Part shown: positions 29,656 to 41,500 of the stretch, one piece after another | Layout of the letters: every line of letters starts with the position of its first letter | How positions within the stretch are numbered: position 1 is the first letter of the stretch | Source: Strigamia acuminata | Taxonomy: Eukaryota > Arthropoda > Chilopoda > Geophilomorpha > Linotaeniidae | NCBI GenBank assembly: GCA_949358305.1 | Contig: OX442320.1 | Coordinates: forward strand, 1,800,501 to 1,864,500 | Direction: 5' to 3' | DNA length: 64,000 nt | Notes under the pieces: model-generated | What the model was told of the DNA's origin: nothing | Seen by the model: only the letters and a program-made list of their open reading frames with translations | Database searches by the model: none | Translations under genes and position numbers: made by a program

Positions 29656-31394
29656 TGTGATGATTACAAATCCGTATTTATCAATGTTCACAATAGATGG
29701 CGCTGTTTACCAAACGCGCGTAATTCAAACTCAATAAAACTAAAAAGTGTGATAAATAATTATTTAGACACGGTGAATAAAATATAACTATTTTATTCGA
29801 TATAAACTAAGTATTATTTACTTGACAAGGTTGATTCTATCGAATCAATATCCACATTACTTACCTGTCGAAGGGGGCCAATTGGACCCTTCCCACCCCC
29901 AACTGGGCCCATCTGGACATAGTTATATATTAGGTCCGGACTAGTGACCCACGAATCCGCCGATTCGTACGCTGATTGGCTGTCGCCAATCTAGTAGTTC
30001 TACAGAACTATGTAAGCATCAGTTTCTCACCCACTAACCCCCCTGGCTTGATAACTGTAAATGTCTGTAATTGAATTGTTGTTATCGTTTGATTTCACTT
30101 TCTTATCGACACATCAGGCCTCCTCAGCTCTCCACAATCGGTATTCATTACTATTGTTATTGTTGTTGTAGGGCCTTTTCGGGAAGGCCAACTCTGGTAA
30201 TAGACATGTTTCACACATGAAATGGCCCCGTAACGTTAGCCAGCTGTTCTACGGGACAGTAGGATTTCGTACGGTGGCTTAATATAACGGTCGTATACAG
30301 TACGACCTTGCTAAATGAAAGTAGGTCCCTCAGCTAACTGGCCACAGTCCGCTGCAGGGTGGTTGTTGTAAACAGCCCACGCAGGTTCCCGTCTTTCTAC
30401 GATTGGTCCTTCCGCTCGTTAAAAGTCGGTAAAGGCCTAATGCACAGGTAACACGCCGGGTTGGTAGCCCGTGAGTAATATCTTCAAGATGTTGCGATAA
30501 ATAACTACCTGGATAATGGTAATCCAACGGCAGTGGCCAAATAATATTTTACCCGGTGCTCGATCATTGGATCCCGCCATCGTAAGGCATGCTGGCGGAT
30601 GGAGGAGTCAAATCCTCCCGCGATGGTTCTCTCGACCGTTGTGACGGTCCCCGCCCCATCGTACCCTCCGGGTTAGTAACCCGTGAACAGGAGTTGAACA
30701 ACACTGTGTTAAACAAATTACTCGGGCATTGGTAATCCTGTATTGGCAATATCTTTTAAACCCGGTAAGTCCATAGAAATGTTTACCTGGTGGTTGGTAC
30801 CACCGATAGCGAGTTAAAGCATACAATTAAATACTCGGCGCCTGATCACGAGATCTTGTCGTCGTAAGGCATGCTGGCGGATGGAGTCTCAACAACTCCC
30901 GCGACGTTCTCTCAATTGTCGTGACGGTCCCCGCCCAATTAATATTTATACAACAATTCATTTGTTGTATTCCACTAATTACTTTACTTTTATTCATTTG
31001 GAACATGGAATATTCTGCTGAATATTCCTACTTATGCGAAGGACTCTTCGCATTATTAGATACTCAAGCTGCGGACCAAATACGTCTCCGTAGCGATATT
31101 TGTGACGATGCCGCAAGTCAGCCGTGTCCCTCTGGCTTCGCCCGGATCCTCAACCAGTTGATGCCGCCCGTTTACACGCGTCAAGAACCCATCTTTTGTT
31201 GTTAGTATTTAGTAATAAATATGTCATGTCACACTAAAACTGTAAGTTATTTCTACTTGTCCACATATTCATGTTTGTAAAGACTTCCGTAGCTTATCTC
31301 GGTTAGGTTGTTGCTAAACTTAGCAACGTCTTGTATAAACCGAATTATCTATCTCAAAAGGACTAATAAATTAGCCCAAAGTAGAATCGTCACA
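29656..31394 (+). repeat. 3' LTR of Gypsy-1
   Basis: It starts TGTGATGATTAC and ends AATCGTCACA, closely like the termini of the Gypsy-3 LTR (TGTGACGGTTAC...AATCGTCACA). Both share CAATAGATGGCGCTG near the start and a perfect hairpin with AATAAA in its arm (29775-29798 here). The LTR holds a tandem duplication of about 282 bp (units near 30460-30660 and 30740-30945, each with CGTAAGGCATGCTGGCGGAT and GACGGTCCCCGCCC). No 5' partner was found in the window. Confidence 0.75.
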
Positions 31395-31462
31395 AACTTA
31401 ACTTTGTATTTTCAGGTATTGAATTGAGTTTTACCACAACTGGACTAGGATTTGAATTGACT

Positions 31463-31838
31463 TTACTTCCATATGTTGCTTGCAACACTACTCCTGGACG
31501 CGGCAATACGGTGCGCTTTTAACAATTGACCCCTTTTCTTGGCCACTACTAGCAGCTCTTCGCGGGATAAATGCGATAAGTCGGCCTTCAAACTGGCCGT
31601 GGAACTGACGTTCCCTGTGATGGACGTGGGAGAGGGAGGACGTGACACAAGTTGGCGTTCAACGTCACTTGTCGTAGGCCAAAAATCCTGACTGAGCGGA
31701 TTTGGCATTCTTCCGCCGTCGGCTGACCGTGACGACGATCGCGAGCGTGTGTCGTGATGGTCTTCCGTTGCTCCGTCCGTTCGTCTGGCTTTACGCGTCG
31801 GGCCCTTTCCTCTTCTACCGTCTCTTCCTTGATCCATG
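31463..31838 (-). CDS. Unrecognised basic/Ser-Arg-rich ORF
   Basis: ATG at 31838, stop TAA at 31465-31463, 125 codons. The N-terminus is Arg/Lys/Gly-rich with RSRSSSRS, followed by Ser/Pro segments and a helix-like end (LSHLSREELLVVAKKRGQLL). It may be the N-terminus of a degraded Gag or a host exon. No domain is recognised. Confidence 0.3.
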
Positions 31839-32658
31839 GTCAATTAAAAAGTGAAGACAGAAACAGACTTAATACTAACAAGATATTATACAACAAAAAA
31901 AATTCTGGAGGTCCCTAGAATTTTACACAAATGCAAATTCACTTAAGGTTCAAAAGGACAGGCCCCCAAGTGAAGTGATCCTGAATCTTAACTAAATAAA
32001 TTAGACTAAGGATTACTTGCGGTTGCCTCAACGGGACTTATACTCATAAAACTATCACTACACTAAAATTTATATTTAATCTTAATGGCCTAAGTGAATT
32101 TAACTTACTAAAAAGAACACAAATTATATCAAATAAACTCCACTGATTTATTCTATTCTCTGTGAATAAATCTCAAATACAATAAATAATAATTCGAAAT
32201 ACATTTAGCTTAACTTACGTTTTACCGTTAAACATGAAATAAATCAATATTTAAAGGAAATGAAGAAAGAAAGAATAAACAAAATGGCGACGTCAGGCGC
32301 GGTCTTCTTGGCTCCGACGTGGCTCGTCTTCTCCTCGGGTTCCGACGTTGGATTTCCCTCGATCTTCGGTTCCACGATTACACGACTACGGAAAACTTTC
32401 CGTCTCGACACTCCACGATTTCGAACTAAGTTCTCGATCGTACACGCTCCGAAACACAGTTTCACACAACTCAGGTCTCTGCTCGGCTCGACGGCACGAC
32501 AGACGACCGTGACGGTGACAAAATGTTCCGACTTTACTCAGCTTCCTCGGTTCAAACTTGAACGACTCCCGCGACTCGGGGCTCACTTGGCACGCCGGCA
32601 CAAGTGACGACCTTGACGTGGTGTCGCCAATTTGGCTTTCTAAACTCGCAAAACTCTC

Positions 32659-33016
32659 GTCGCTGAAATAGTCAGCGACAAGAATGAAATCTCACAACAG
32701 CGTTCGTGCTGTTGCAAGAATGTGAAATCTCGTTACTAAAAATGTTTAGTAACAAGAATGATATCTCAAACAACCAAACTGGTTATTCAAGAAAGGGCTC
32801 TCAAAACAACAAACTTATTGTTTCAAGAAGTGAGTCTCGTAGCTTGACAAATTTTGTCATGAAATCAGGCAGAGTTTTCAGGTTTCTGGACAATTTCAAA
32901 TATGACTGGATTCAACAAGGTTTTGGACAAGACTGAGGATTTTCTCACAATTTTCCTCATTTGACAGGAAGCATTTCCTGTATTGACTCCTTGTGGGCAG
33001 GTTGCCCTGGCAACCT
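32659..33016. repeat. Array of about nine hairpins with different stems and a shared linker
   Basis: Stems include GTCGCTGA/TCAGCGAC (32659-32679), CAACAGC/GCTGTTG (32695-32714), GTTACTAAA/TTTAGTAAC (32732-32753), AACCA/TGGTT (32772-32784), AAACAA/TTGTTT (about 32804-32823), TGACAAA/TTTGTCA (about 32845-32859), ACAGGAA/TTCCTGT (32964-32981) and AGGTTGCC/GGCAACCT (32999-33016). The first five are separated by linkers of the type CAAGAATG-AATCTC. Confidence 0.75.
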
Positions 33017-33384
33017 CCCACTCGCCCACTTTGCAGACTTTAGCAGGCTTGGTGGAGTTCTAAAAATAACTTTGCTAGACTTCATTTGCCACAATTAATT
33101 GACTCAACTTTCTTGAATAACTTGAATCAAAGAAATAATAAAACAGCAACTTTTGCTAAATTAAATCATTACTCAAATATTTAAATAATTAATTTACTAA
33201 TTTTTCTCAAATTATTTCCAAAATAAACACACTTTATTTTAATTCAAGCGAACAATCTTTATTCGGGTTTCAATACAAAAATAGTAAAATAATAAAGCAA
33301 ACTTTGCTAAAATAACACAAACAAATTCAGGATTTATTTATTCTGTTTTACAAAGAAATTGACTTGTTTTCTTTGCATTCAAAT

Positions 33385-34974
33385 TGTGACGATTACCTTC
33401 TGGAGATAGCAATTGCTAAACTAAAGTGTGAACTATCTGTGTGAAAATGTAAAATATGCAAACCTGATGTTTTCTCAAAACATATAACATTTATTCCGGT
33501 TTGAACCTTATATAAATACTATGCCTACAAGTGGCTAAAATGACGAGAAGTTAAACTATACAGTTGTTTGGCAAAAGCCCTGAAATAATATCATTTGAAG
33601 GCTTCAGTCATGCAATAAGAATTTGTAACGGTCTTATTGCTGTGACGTAAAAGATGTCATCTATGAATGGCTTTGGCTTCTAAATGGTCCGGGGTTTGGT
33701 TCTAAAAGGCGTGTAAATGGTTAGGCTGGGTGGGTTATATCCGAGAGGTGCGGTTGACTTTTCTGTATCGTCACACACATCGCATCGCAGATAATTGTTG
33801 TAATCAATAATTACCGCGAGATGTAACAATGTGAGAATAAATATTCATATTAATTCTATGGAATTAATCATGATATTTTAGAGTCACAAACTTAACTAAA
33901 ACTATGAAAATAAGTAAAATATATTAAAATAGCGCCGAGCTATTTTTTGCCCCGAGTGCAATCAACATCTAAGTTAGACTTAAATGTTCCGTCAAACCAA
34001 TAACGAATTGAATCGAAATATCTCGCAGGAAAGGTTATCCATCGCCGGGAAATTACTCCACTCGGTCCTGGCTGGCGGGAGAGTAACCGGGAAATTACTC
34101 CGCGTCGATTACTCTGATAATGCGTCTGTGAAATATAAATACTCCACTCTAGATTCTACATTACCAATGCGTCTGTGAATTTTACTCCACTCTAGATTCT
34201 GCACTCTACAACGGAATGTTGGCATGAAGCTGGAGGGAGTGCGTCTGTGGGTTGTACCCCACTCTAGATACTACACTTAAATGTGTCTGTGAATTACTCA
34301 CTCTAGTTACAACATTTCTACAACGGAATGTTGGCATGAAGAGGCGGGCAGTGTGTCTGTGAGTCTTCTACCCACTCTAGATACTTACACTAAATACAAA
34401 GTATTTCTACAACGGATTGTCGGAACGCAGAGAAGTATAATATGTGCTCAAGTAATATCAGTATCAAACAAAAACAGAACAAGAGCGAGCTATATCCGTT
34501 TTGCAGGGGGATATATACTCGGTGAGGAGAATAGCTGTTCAATGATCCAATGGGATCACTGGGCAGTCAAATCCATCCAATCCTAGGTCATAGGAAGTGG
34601 ATACTCAGGACATAGTCTTCTACTAGGTCCAAAACAGGAACTGGATACGCAGGACACATTTTGGATTAAGTCCCTTTGACTATAATCCAAAAGGAGTCCA
34701 ACTCACAGTGGGTGATGGGGGGTGACTTCACCAGGTGTAGAGGTTGCACATAATTCAATAGAATTATGTGACAAATAAATCAACTAGCATTTAAACATCC
34801 AAAAGTATTTAAAAGTGTCTAAAGTTGCAGTGGAATAAAATATAAATAGTAATTTATATTTTATTCACTCAAAAATTGTCGAAATTTGAATTTACCGCTA
34901 AAACGCATCAGCGCCATCTATTGGTGAAGTAATCGTCCTATACTAACAAAGTGCATGACAGTGTAACCGTCACA
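33385..34974 (-). repeat. 3' LTR of Gypsy-3
   Basis: On the minus strand it starts TGTGACGGTTAC and ends AATCGTCACA. A 15-bp perfect hairpin with loop AGTA lies at 34833-34866 and carries AATAAA in its arm. Five copies of GTCTGTGA...CACTCTAG-like units fill 34123-34385. Further tetraloop hairpins are ATTAATTC-TATG-GAATTAAT (about 33850-33869) and CATAATTC-AATA-GAATTATG (about 34751-34770). Confidence 0.95.
34123..34400. repeat. Internal repeats of the Gypsy-3 LTR
   Basis: A unit G(C/T)GTCTGTG...ACTC(CACTCTAGAT)..CTAC occurs about five times, two of them followed by CTACAACGGAATGTTGGCATGA. The same array is present in the other LTR at +12412. Confidence 0.85.
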
Positions 34975-35630
34975 AGTCCCCCTTAAATATATGTTAATAC
35001 CTGTATTAACATACTATTTATTCCGAATATCTTGAGGATCAAGACCACACTGTCATCTAGGGGACTCGAGCTGTAATCCTTGGTAAGCAAAAACCTTTAT
35101 TTTATATCTTAATAGTATAAATAAAGAGTATTTCTTAATCAAATGCTTCAAAAAATATTTATTAAGGTTATAAAACTTTCAATTATCAATAATAACTTCC
35201 ATCTCTCTTTACAGGTGGACTTTCAACTGCATCAAGAAAAGGCGATAACTTAAACTAACATCAAACTCTTGTACCAAACAAATGATTAATAAAATTTAAC
35301 AATTATTTTCACAAAACTTAACTTCTCACTGGAAATATAATGATTTGCAAAATAACACTTTACACGTTAAAATTCAAGTATTAAAATTAGTATTCATTTA
35401 AACAAACTCACATTGACTCGTAATCAAATTTTAACAAAATTGTTAATTTAAATATTAAAGATCTTTGAATTATTCACAAAAACGGCATAAAATACACCTG
35501 AACCTGACTAAATCTTTGTTTCAACTCGGGTCAAGAAATGGAGATGGAGAAAATGGACTCGTTACTTCTGGTCTTGCCTTAAAAGGGAAGATATCGGGAA
35601 AGTAACGGATCCCGACATCGTTGACGCTTT
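34975..35630 (-). other. 3' non-coding region and polypurine tract of Gypsy-3
   Basis: On the minus strand the LTR is preceded by TTTAAGGGGGACTTG, a polypurine tract. The hairpin GTTAATAC-CT-GTATTAAC lies near 34992-35010. No gene is seen. Confidence 0.65.
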
Positions 35631-37286
35631 CTAGTCCAACTCTTCATCCTCAATAAATCCTTCCATGGATGTAACAACTTCCGAGACGGCTGCGGGTGGA
35701 GAATTAAGTTGAATAGCTACCAATTCCGGTACTACATCTGTCTCAACGTCATGGGCCAGGGGATTCAGGAGCATTCTGTGTTGTTCCTCGGTGAATACTT
35801 CCAGGGGATCAGGCCCTCCTAACGGAATGGTGTTAGCGCTGGTTGGCTCGGAGAAAACCAAGTGATGGTCGGGTAAGCCGGAGTGCCATCCCTCACGAAT
35901 CAACGGGTGTGCTGCTGCTGAGACCTGTTGCAAAATCTTACACCAAATAAAAGAGCGAGTTTGAAAAGATTCCGGCCGGGATGGATGAAAAATCCATTGG
36001 ATCACGGCCAGTGGCACGCTCAAATCTGGAATTCGGTCGTTTGAAATCGACACACTAATACGCTTAGCTGCTTCCAATAAAATTGGGAAATAATGTTCCA
36101 CTTCTGCCTTCGTTTGTTCCGTGAGTGACATGTCTGGTCTCGGCATATATGGGTGGACCAGTAAAATAACCGGTTCAGCAGCGTTGTTTACTTCGGGGAG
36201 CGGAATAGTCGCTACGATCATGTTGTTAGCCGAAGTTCCCTCTGGAGAAGCGGCGGCTTGCGGACCAGAATCGGCTGCAACCGGCGGAGAATCAGACGCA
36301 GTAACTGACGTTGGTTCGTTTGCCGGAATGCTTTCTGCTGAGACAACTGGAGTCCCATCAATCGCAGGGGTGGGAGTTTCCGGCTCGCGTTGTGGCTCCG
36401 TAAATCCTCCTCGTGGAGTCGAGGTGCTGGACATTTGTGCCGGGTCTACATAAATAGCCTGCTCCGGGCCCTGGTGGATGAGGCCACATTCGCGACACAT
36501 CGCCCAATTGCGTGCTGTCGGCGTACTTAGCCCCTTGACGATAAATGGAAGAATTTCTTCATTCCACATGCTGGATATGGCAACGCGCTTACCACCGTGA
36601 CAGTTCACGCAGACTACGGCGTGAATGCCGGATAACAAGGACGACAACCATCCGCATCCTGCGCACAATGGGCAGAACATCAGCTTCGACTTTGGCATGA
36701 TGTTAGTCCCCAAGGCGGCAGCTTCCATATCTCGAAATACGTGTTCTCTTCGCTGCTTCCGGTAACTTGGCAAATTTAGCTCCGATATCGAACGAGCTTG
36801 CGATGTTGGGCGGGTCAGCGCTTCGGATGAAGATGCCAACGTGGACTTGGTGGGTCCTTTGGATTTGCCAGTCTTGCCTCGACTAGCGGTATCACGCGGA
36901 TTTCGTGGTCGGGCAAACTGCCTGCTGGTAGCTGGAGGCGGAGCTTCTTCAACCGATTCTTCTTCTTGTGAGAAGTCATCTTGGCGCCGTCTCCTCGAGG
37001 CAGAACGGGAGTATTGTGACGAGTCGTCAGAAAAATCCCAATTCGGCGCATCATAGGTTACAACACGCTGACTAGCTTGACGGCCTCTGGAAGGACGCGA
37101 GTCGGTCGGGCTAACACCCATGGCGGTCCTAATTCGTGGCGGTACGAGATCCGGGTTATCACGGGCCCAGTTGGCGACGAGCTCGGGGTCAGAGGAGGGA
37201 TTAACAAAGCGATAATCCGTCTCTTCCGATTCTTCTGGATCCCAATGCACGTACTGTCGCTTGCTAGCACGACCTCGGCGACTCAT
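35631..37286 (-). CDS. Gypsy-3 ORF3, accessory protein with Cys-rich zinc-like domain
   Basis: The ORF has 551 codons from ATG 37286. The N-terminus is basic (SRRGRASKRQ), then comes a Ser/Arg/Glu-rich region, and a charged segment before the conserved block near residues 200-290: CPLCAGCGW, CVNCHGGKR, then CREC and YVDP. Gypsy-1 ORF3 has the same block with the same spacing and a similar lead-in (RDM-AA). A long Pro/Ala/Thr-rich linker follows, and then a second folded-looking segment (about 385-500: EVEHYFPILLEAAKRISVSI, LAVIQWIFHP, RSFIWCKILQQV). The tail is acidic. There is no signal peptide or membrane span. It lies after Pol, where some gypsy elements carry env, but it is not an envelope. 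The ATG is preceded by a splice acceptor (see intron). Function unknown. Confidence 0.88.
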   Translation of the reverse strand: MSRRGRASKRQYVHWDPEESEETDYRFVNPSSDPELVANWARDNPDLVPPRIRTAMGVSPTDSRPSRGRQASQRVVTYDAPNWDFSDDSSQYSRSASRRRRQDDFSQEEESVEEAPPPATSRQFARPRNPRDTASRGKTGKSKGPTKSTLASSSEALTRPTSQARSISELNLPSYRKQRREHVFRDMEAAALGTNIMPKSKLMFCPLCAGCGWLSSLLSGIHAVVCVNCHGGKRVAISSMWNEEILPFIVKGLSTPTARNWAMCRECGLIHQGPEQAIYVDPAQMSSTSTPRGGFTEPQREPETPTPAIDGTPVVSAESIPANEPTSVTASDSPPVAADSGPQAAASPEGTSANNMIVATIPLPEVNNAAEPVILLVHPYMPRPDMSLTEQTKAEVEHYFPILLEAAKRISVSISNDRIPDLSVPLAVIQWIFHPSRPESFQTRSFIWCKILQQVSAAAHPLIREGWHSGLPDHHLVFSEPTSANTIPLGGPDPLEVFTEEQHRMLLNPLAHDVETDVVPELVAIQLNSPPAAVSEVVTSMEGFIEDEELD

Positions 37287-38593
37287 TGCATCTTCAAGAA
37301 AATATAAATTTTATTTGAGAACATGAATCAACCGTCGGAAATTAATTTAATTTCAAATTAAATTAATTGTCGACCAACAACTGGATTAATTTCATAATTA
37401 ATTCTTAAGTTCCCTTGTTAGCGTGTTTCCTCCATTTGTCGAATAATTATTAAGATTAATAATTATTCTCGACTTGGCATATAATTTCATTTTATCGTTT
37501 AACACAATATCGCTGATAAAATATTCAAATTAGTGTTTATTTAATGAAATAAACCTAATTTTTGTATCTACACGACATAATAACTAAAAAACATATAAAA
37601 ATATTAAAAAAAAAATATTTTTGTAAGTGTTTTTTAGCATCCGACAATAGTCATTTTACATGGTTTTAATTGTACGAATAATTCCACAATTCGTCCGAGT
37701 AAATAATTTACTACCGACATCTGGTGGCGTTTGCCCCTATCATACACGTGACTTGTTAACCCATGTCTGCTCACCAATTTCCAAGGAACTTAAGAGATAT
37801 TTTATCTTTCAAAAAATAAACACTTACTAACTAGGTGTAGTCCTAGAAGGGTATACTTGGCTAGTTTAATGTCTAGCTTCACGTATTTGCGAGGGCTGCT
37901 CGGTTCCGGCGATGTTGGCCGATAAAAACGTTGTGCGGCGCGTGCGAATTCTAAGTCCGCCGTAATGAACGCTTAACCAAAATAAATGTTGTCAATTAAT
38001 GTCAAAATATTATAAATTTTGACAAAATATTGCTTAAATATTTACCGGGAATTCACTTAGTGAGTTCGTGAAAGGCTTACTCGCGATTTTGTCCACGAGA
38101 TGGTTTCGATAATCAGCGTCGTGTCGATAATTTCTGAATTTGAACTGATATTTGTCAAATGAAAAAATCAGTAAAATAAACGATAAGTGTTCAAAATCAT
38201 CTAGATTTTAACTCACTAAATTTCAGCGAAAATCCGTTAAAGCGTCGAAGGGTCGAGAATAATCCTTGATTTCAGTCCAGTACAAAACTTGGCGAACAAG
38301 TGAGTGATAATCTCAAACCAGGGGTTAAGGGGAGTTTCGAGGAGTAATTTGATTGGTTTGTAATTACTCATCTCGAAGTTTCTATTAACCCAAAGGGGGA
38401 AACACAGTTTCAAGTAAATGTTTACACGTAGATTAATTTGAATACAATCAGCTTGTGTAAAAAATAACTCAAACATTTGTTAAATTTTATCCACATCAAA
38501 AAAAAATGTTTTTAATTAATAAAATTTAACAATTCTTCGTGAATATGATTGGAAATATTTATTTAAAATAAAATATTTTCAATATATTGTGTC
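37287..38593 (-). other. Pol-ORF3 spacer of Gypsy-3 with probable intron
   Basis: On the minus strand a donor GTAAGTG begins at 37827, and an acceptor TATTTTCTTGAAG ends at 37292, giving a 536-bp intron ending five bases before the ORF3 ATG. Large perfect hairpins lie within it (37340-37368 with 14-bp arms and 37441-37468 with 13-bp arms). A tiny upstream ATG CAA TGA overlaps the ORF3 start. Confidence 0.55.
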
Positions 38594-41500
38594 CTAACCC
38601 AACTTGACTTGTTTTAGACAATTTACGAGTTGTACAAAATCGGTCACGTATTTTGTGTTCGGCTTGGGTCTACGTTTAGACTGTCGAACGGGAGATGGAA
38701 ATCTTTTCCTCTTTTTAGACGGATTTTGAGGAGTTTCGTCCTCTTTAGAAGAAATCTGAGAAGTTTCCTCCTCTTTCTCTTCAACTAAATCCTCTGTTTC
38801 TATGGACACAGGTTCATTTATTAATTCTGAAGAATTAATAACCTGACCTGCCATCCAATCTGGAGTCGGGTGTGATTCGTTGGTACCGACTTTCTGATCT
38901 AATGTCCATTCCTCAATCGGGTAACTTGGGATATAAGGCATTAAATCCTGTATGTTGATCGCTTTTGCTTTCGTGTTATCAGAAAGCTTACGTAGTGTGT
39001 AGGAACCTCCGCCGAGAACAGCCGTAATTTCCCAAGGTCCATCACGTTTCTCAGCGAATCCTGCCGAAATCCCTTTATCTTTATTTGATAAAATATGTGT
39101 GGCTTTCCACACGAGATCTCCTTTGGCAAATTGACAAATATAATATTTGTCTTTATGTAGTCGATCATGCTTTTCGTAATTCGATTGAATTTTCCGATGC
39201 ATTTCGCTGTGTGCACGTCTAATTACGTCTAAAATACTATAGACATAAGCTTCGGGATTCTCTTTGTCGAATTTGATGGCGTGTTTAGTAATACGCGGGT
39301 CAAATGGCAAAGGGACGATTCTTCCCGTATTAAGAATCATCGGTGAACAATTTGTTGCCTCGGACTTAGCGGTGCGCATCGCAAAGGCAAAAGAATTTAA
39401 ATATTTTGGCCAGTGGGAGTGAATGTCCGAGTATAAAGCTAACATCATTTTTAAAGTCCTGTTAGCCCGCTCTGTAATATTAGCGGCAGCGTGATATGGG
39501 CTAATGTGAGCAATATCTACGTGATTTTTTCGACAAAAATCATTAAATATTGTTGACACGAATTGTTTGCCGTTGTCGGAGATTATCTTTTTTGGATATC
39601 CCCAACGGTGGAAAACTTCGCTCATTTTATTAACGATGCATTCACTTGATGCAGTCGCTAGTGGGAAGACTTCAATCCATTTTGTACAATTATCAATGAT
39701 TACTAAAATCCATTTTAATTGTGAACGACCGGCTGGCTTTGGTCCCATCAGGTCAATGCTTATTGTCTCCCACGGGTTGGTCATGTTGTGGGGTGTATAG
39801 CTTGCCCGATGCTTTTGGTGTTGGCTAGGTTTGTATTGTTGGCAATGAGTGCAACTGCGAACGTAGTTTCGAGTGTCTTTGCTCATTCTAGGCCAGAAAT
39901 ACATCTGTTTTGCTCTATCTAGGGTTTTGCTCATGCCAGCGTGTCCTGTAAGTGGGTGGCCATGGCATGCGAATAATGCACGTCTCACGAGAGAGCGTGG
40001 AATTACCGCCTTAAACCCGTTGCCAGAGTCGTTTAACTCTTCCTCATCGGTCGGAGCAAAATAAATTAGCATAACACCTTTATTTTCTTCCGGTTCGTCG
40101 AGAGTGTAGCCACGAATCGCGTTTAACCAATGTTTATCCGTGACACGATTTTTTAATTTTTCGTCTCCTTTTAGGTAAACAAGGATTTTACTACATGCTG
40201 GATCTTTAAGCTGCGCTTCGATAATTTCGTCTCGCGTCGGCGGAACTACTTTTAGGATATCTGTTAGCGCAGTGTGTACATTTTCGTGATTACAATTGTG
40301 GACATCTATATGTCTGCAATTTTCTCTTGTACATCCTTCTTCCTCCCCCTTTTCTCCAGAATCATGAAATCTAACTGGATTATATGATTCTGAGAAAAAG
40401 TCTAAACTAAGGCCAACATTTGTAAGAAAATGTTTGCGCTCAGTTTCCGTCACTTGTAAAGATGCACACCTGTTTCCATTCCAAGTTGGATAGAAATGGG
40501 TGATCTCCTCTGGTTCGATATAATCATAATCCGGAGTGTCTAGTGCAGACAGTGGAGCGCGTGATAATGCGTCCGCTACTTGGTTCATTGCGCCGCGTCT
40601 AAAAATAATTTTAAACGCGCCACATTGTATTTTGACGGCCCAACGACCAAACCTTCCGGATGGTTCCGGCGTACTCATCAACCAGCTAAGGGCTTTAGCA
40701 TCGGACTCGAGAGTGAAAGTCGTGTATTCTATATATGGGCGAAATCTCTCGATTGCCCATACAACGGCCAAACACTCCAATTCCGGCGTAGAATACCTTA
40801 CTTCGGCCCCGTGCAACACTCGACTGGCGTACGCGACTGCCTTTGGAACCATGATTAATTTCTGTTTCTTTTCACAGAATAACTCGACATCTTGGCAGAG
40901 TACTGCACCTAAGCCTGAATGAGAAGCATCTGTCAAAATGACAAAAGGCTTATTCATATCTGGCATGTGGAGAAGGGCCTGGTCCTTGTCACACAAAATA
41001 TCTTTGATAGTTTCGAATGCAGTTGTTTGTGGATCATCCCACACAAACTTTGCTTGATCATGCATAATATTGGTCAATGGACGAGCAATATTTGCGATGT
41101 TAGGAATAAATTTTCGGAAAAAATTCGCAAGTCCTACAAATCTTTGAATGTCTTTAGAGCAAGTCGGTTTGGGAAAATTCCTTACAGCCGAGACTTTGTC
41201 AGGGTCTGGAAGAAGAGATCCCTCCGAAATTAAATGGCCTAAAAATCGTAATGATGTTCGACCAAATTTTGACTTGTCTTTATTGATAGTTAGATTCGCG
41301 GCATCCAACTTCTCAAGTACGTCTTTAATATGTAATAAATGATTTTCCCATGTGTCGGAAAAAATAATTATATCGTCTAAATAGACCAGAGCATGTTTAT
41401 ATAAAGAGTCACCCAATACGGTAGTCATGAGGTGTTGAAAAGAACTAGGTGCATTACAAAGACCAAATGGCAATCTCTTGAATTGAAATTTGCCTTTTGG

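Larger units (their letters stand above)
11629..31394 (+). mobile_element. Gypsy-1, Ty3/gypsy retrotransposon carrying ORF3, split by Gypsy-2
   Basis: The order is Gag, Pol (-1 frame), a spacer with a probable intron, ORF3, a long 3' region, a polypurine tract and a 3' LTR. Gypsy-2 (19253-27523) lies inside ORF3. Gag has one in-frame stop and the 5' LTR is not recognised, so this copy is probably dead, although Pol is intact. Its Pol closely follows the layout of Gypsy-3 and Gypsy-4 and shares their motifs. Confidence 0.85.
31395..33384. other. Spacer between Gypsy-1 and Gypsy-3
   Basis: This is mostly non-coding. It contains a 126-codon minus-strand ORF (31463-31843) and a run of about nine hairpins (32659-33016). 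GTTGCCCTGGCAAC resembles an X-box. The stretch may belong to an older element or to the host locus; I cannot decide. Confidence 0.4.

Noticed and set aside
33984-34586. Two ORFs of 64 and 77 codons, repeated exactly at 46396 and 46765
   Set aside because: Their duplication is that of the LTR, and they overlap LTR repeat units; no coding evidence.
35631-37286. Env-like interpretation of ORF3
   Set aside because: No signal peptide, cleavage site, fusion segment or membrane anchor is visible in either copy.
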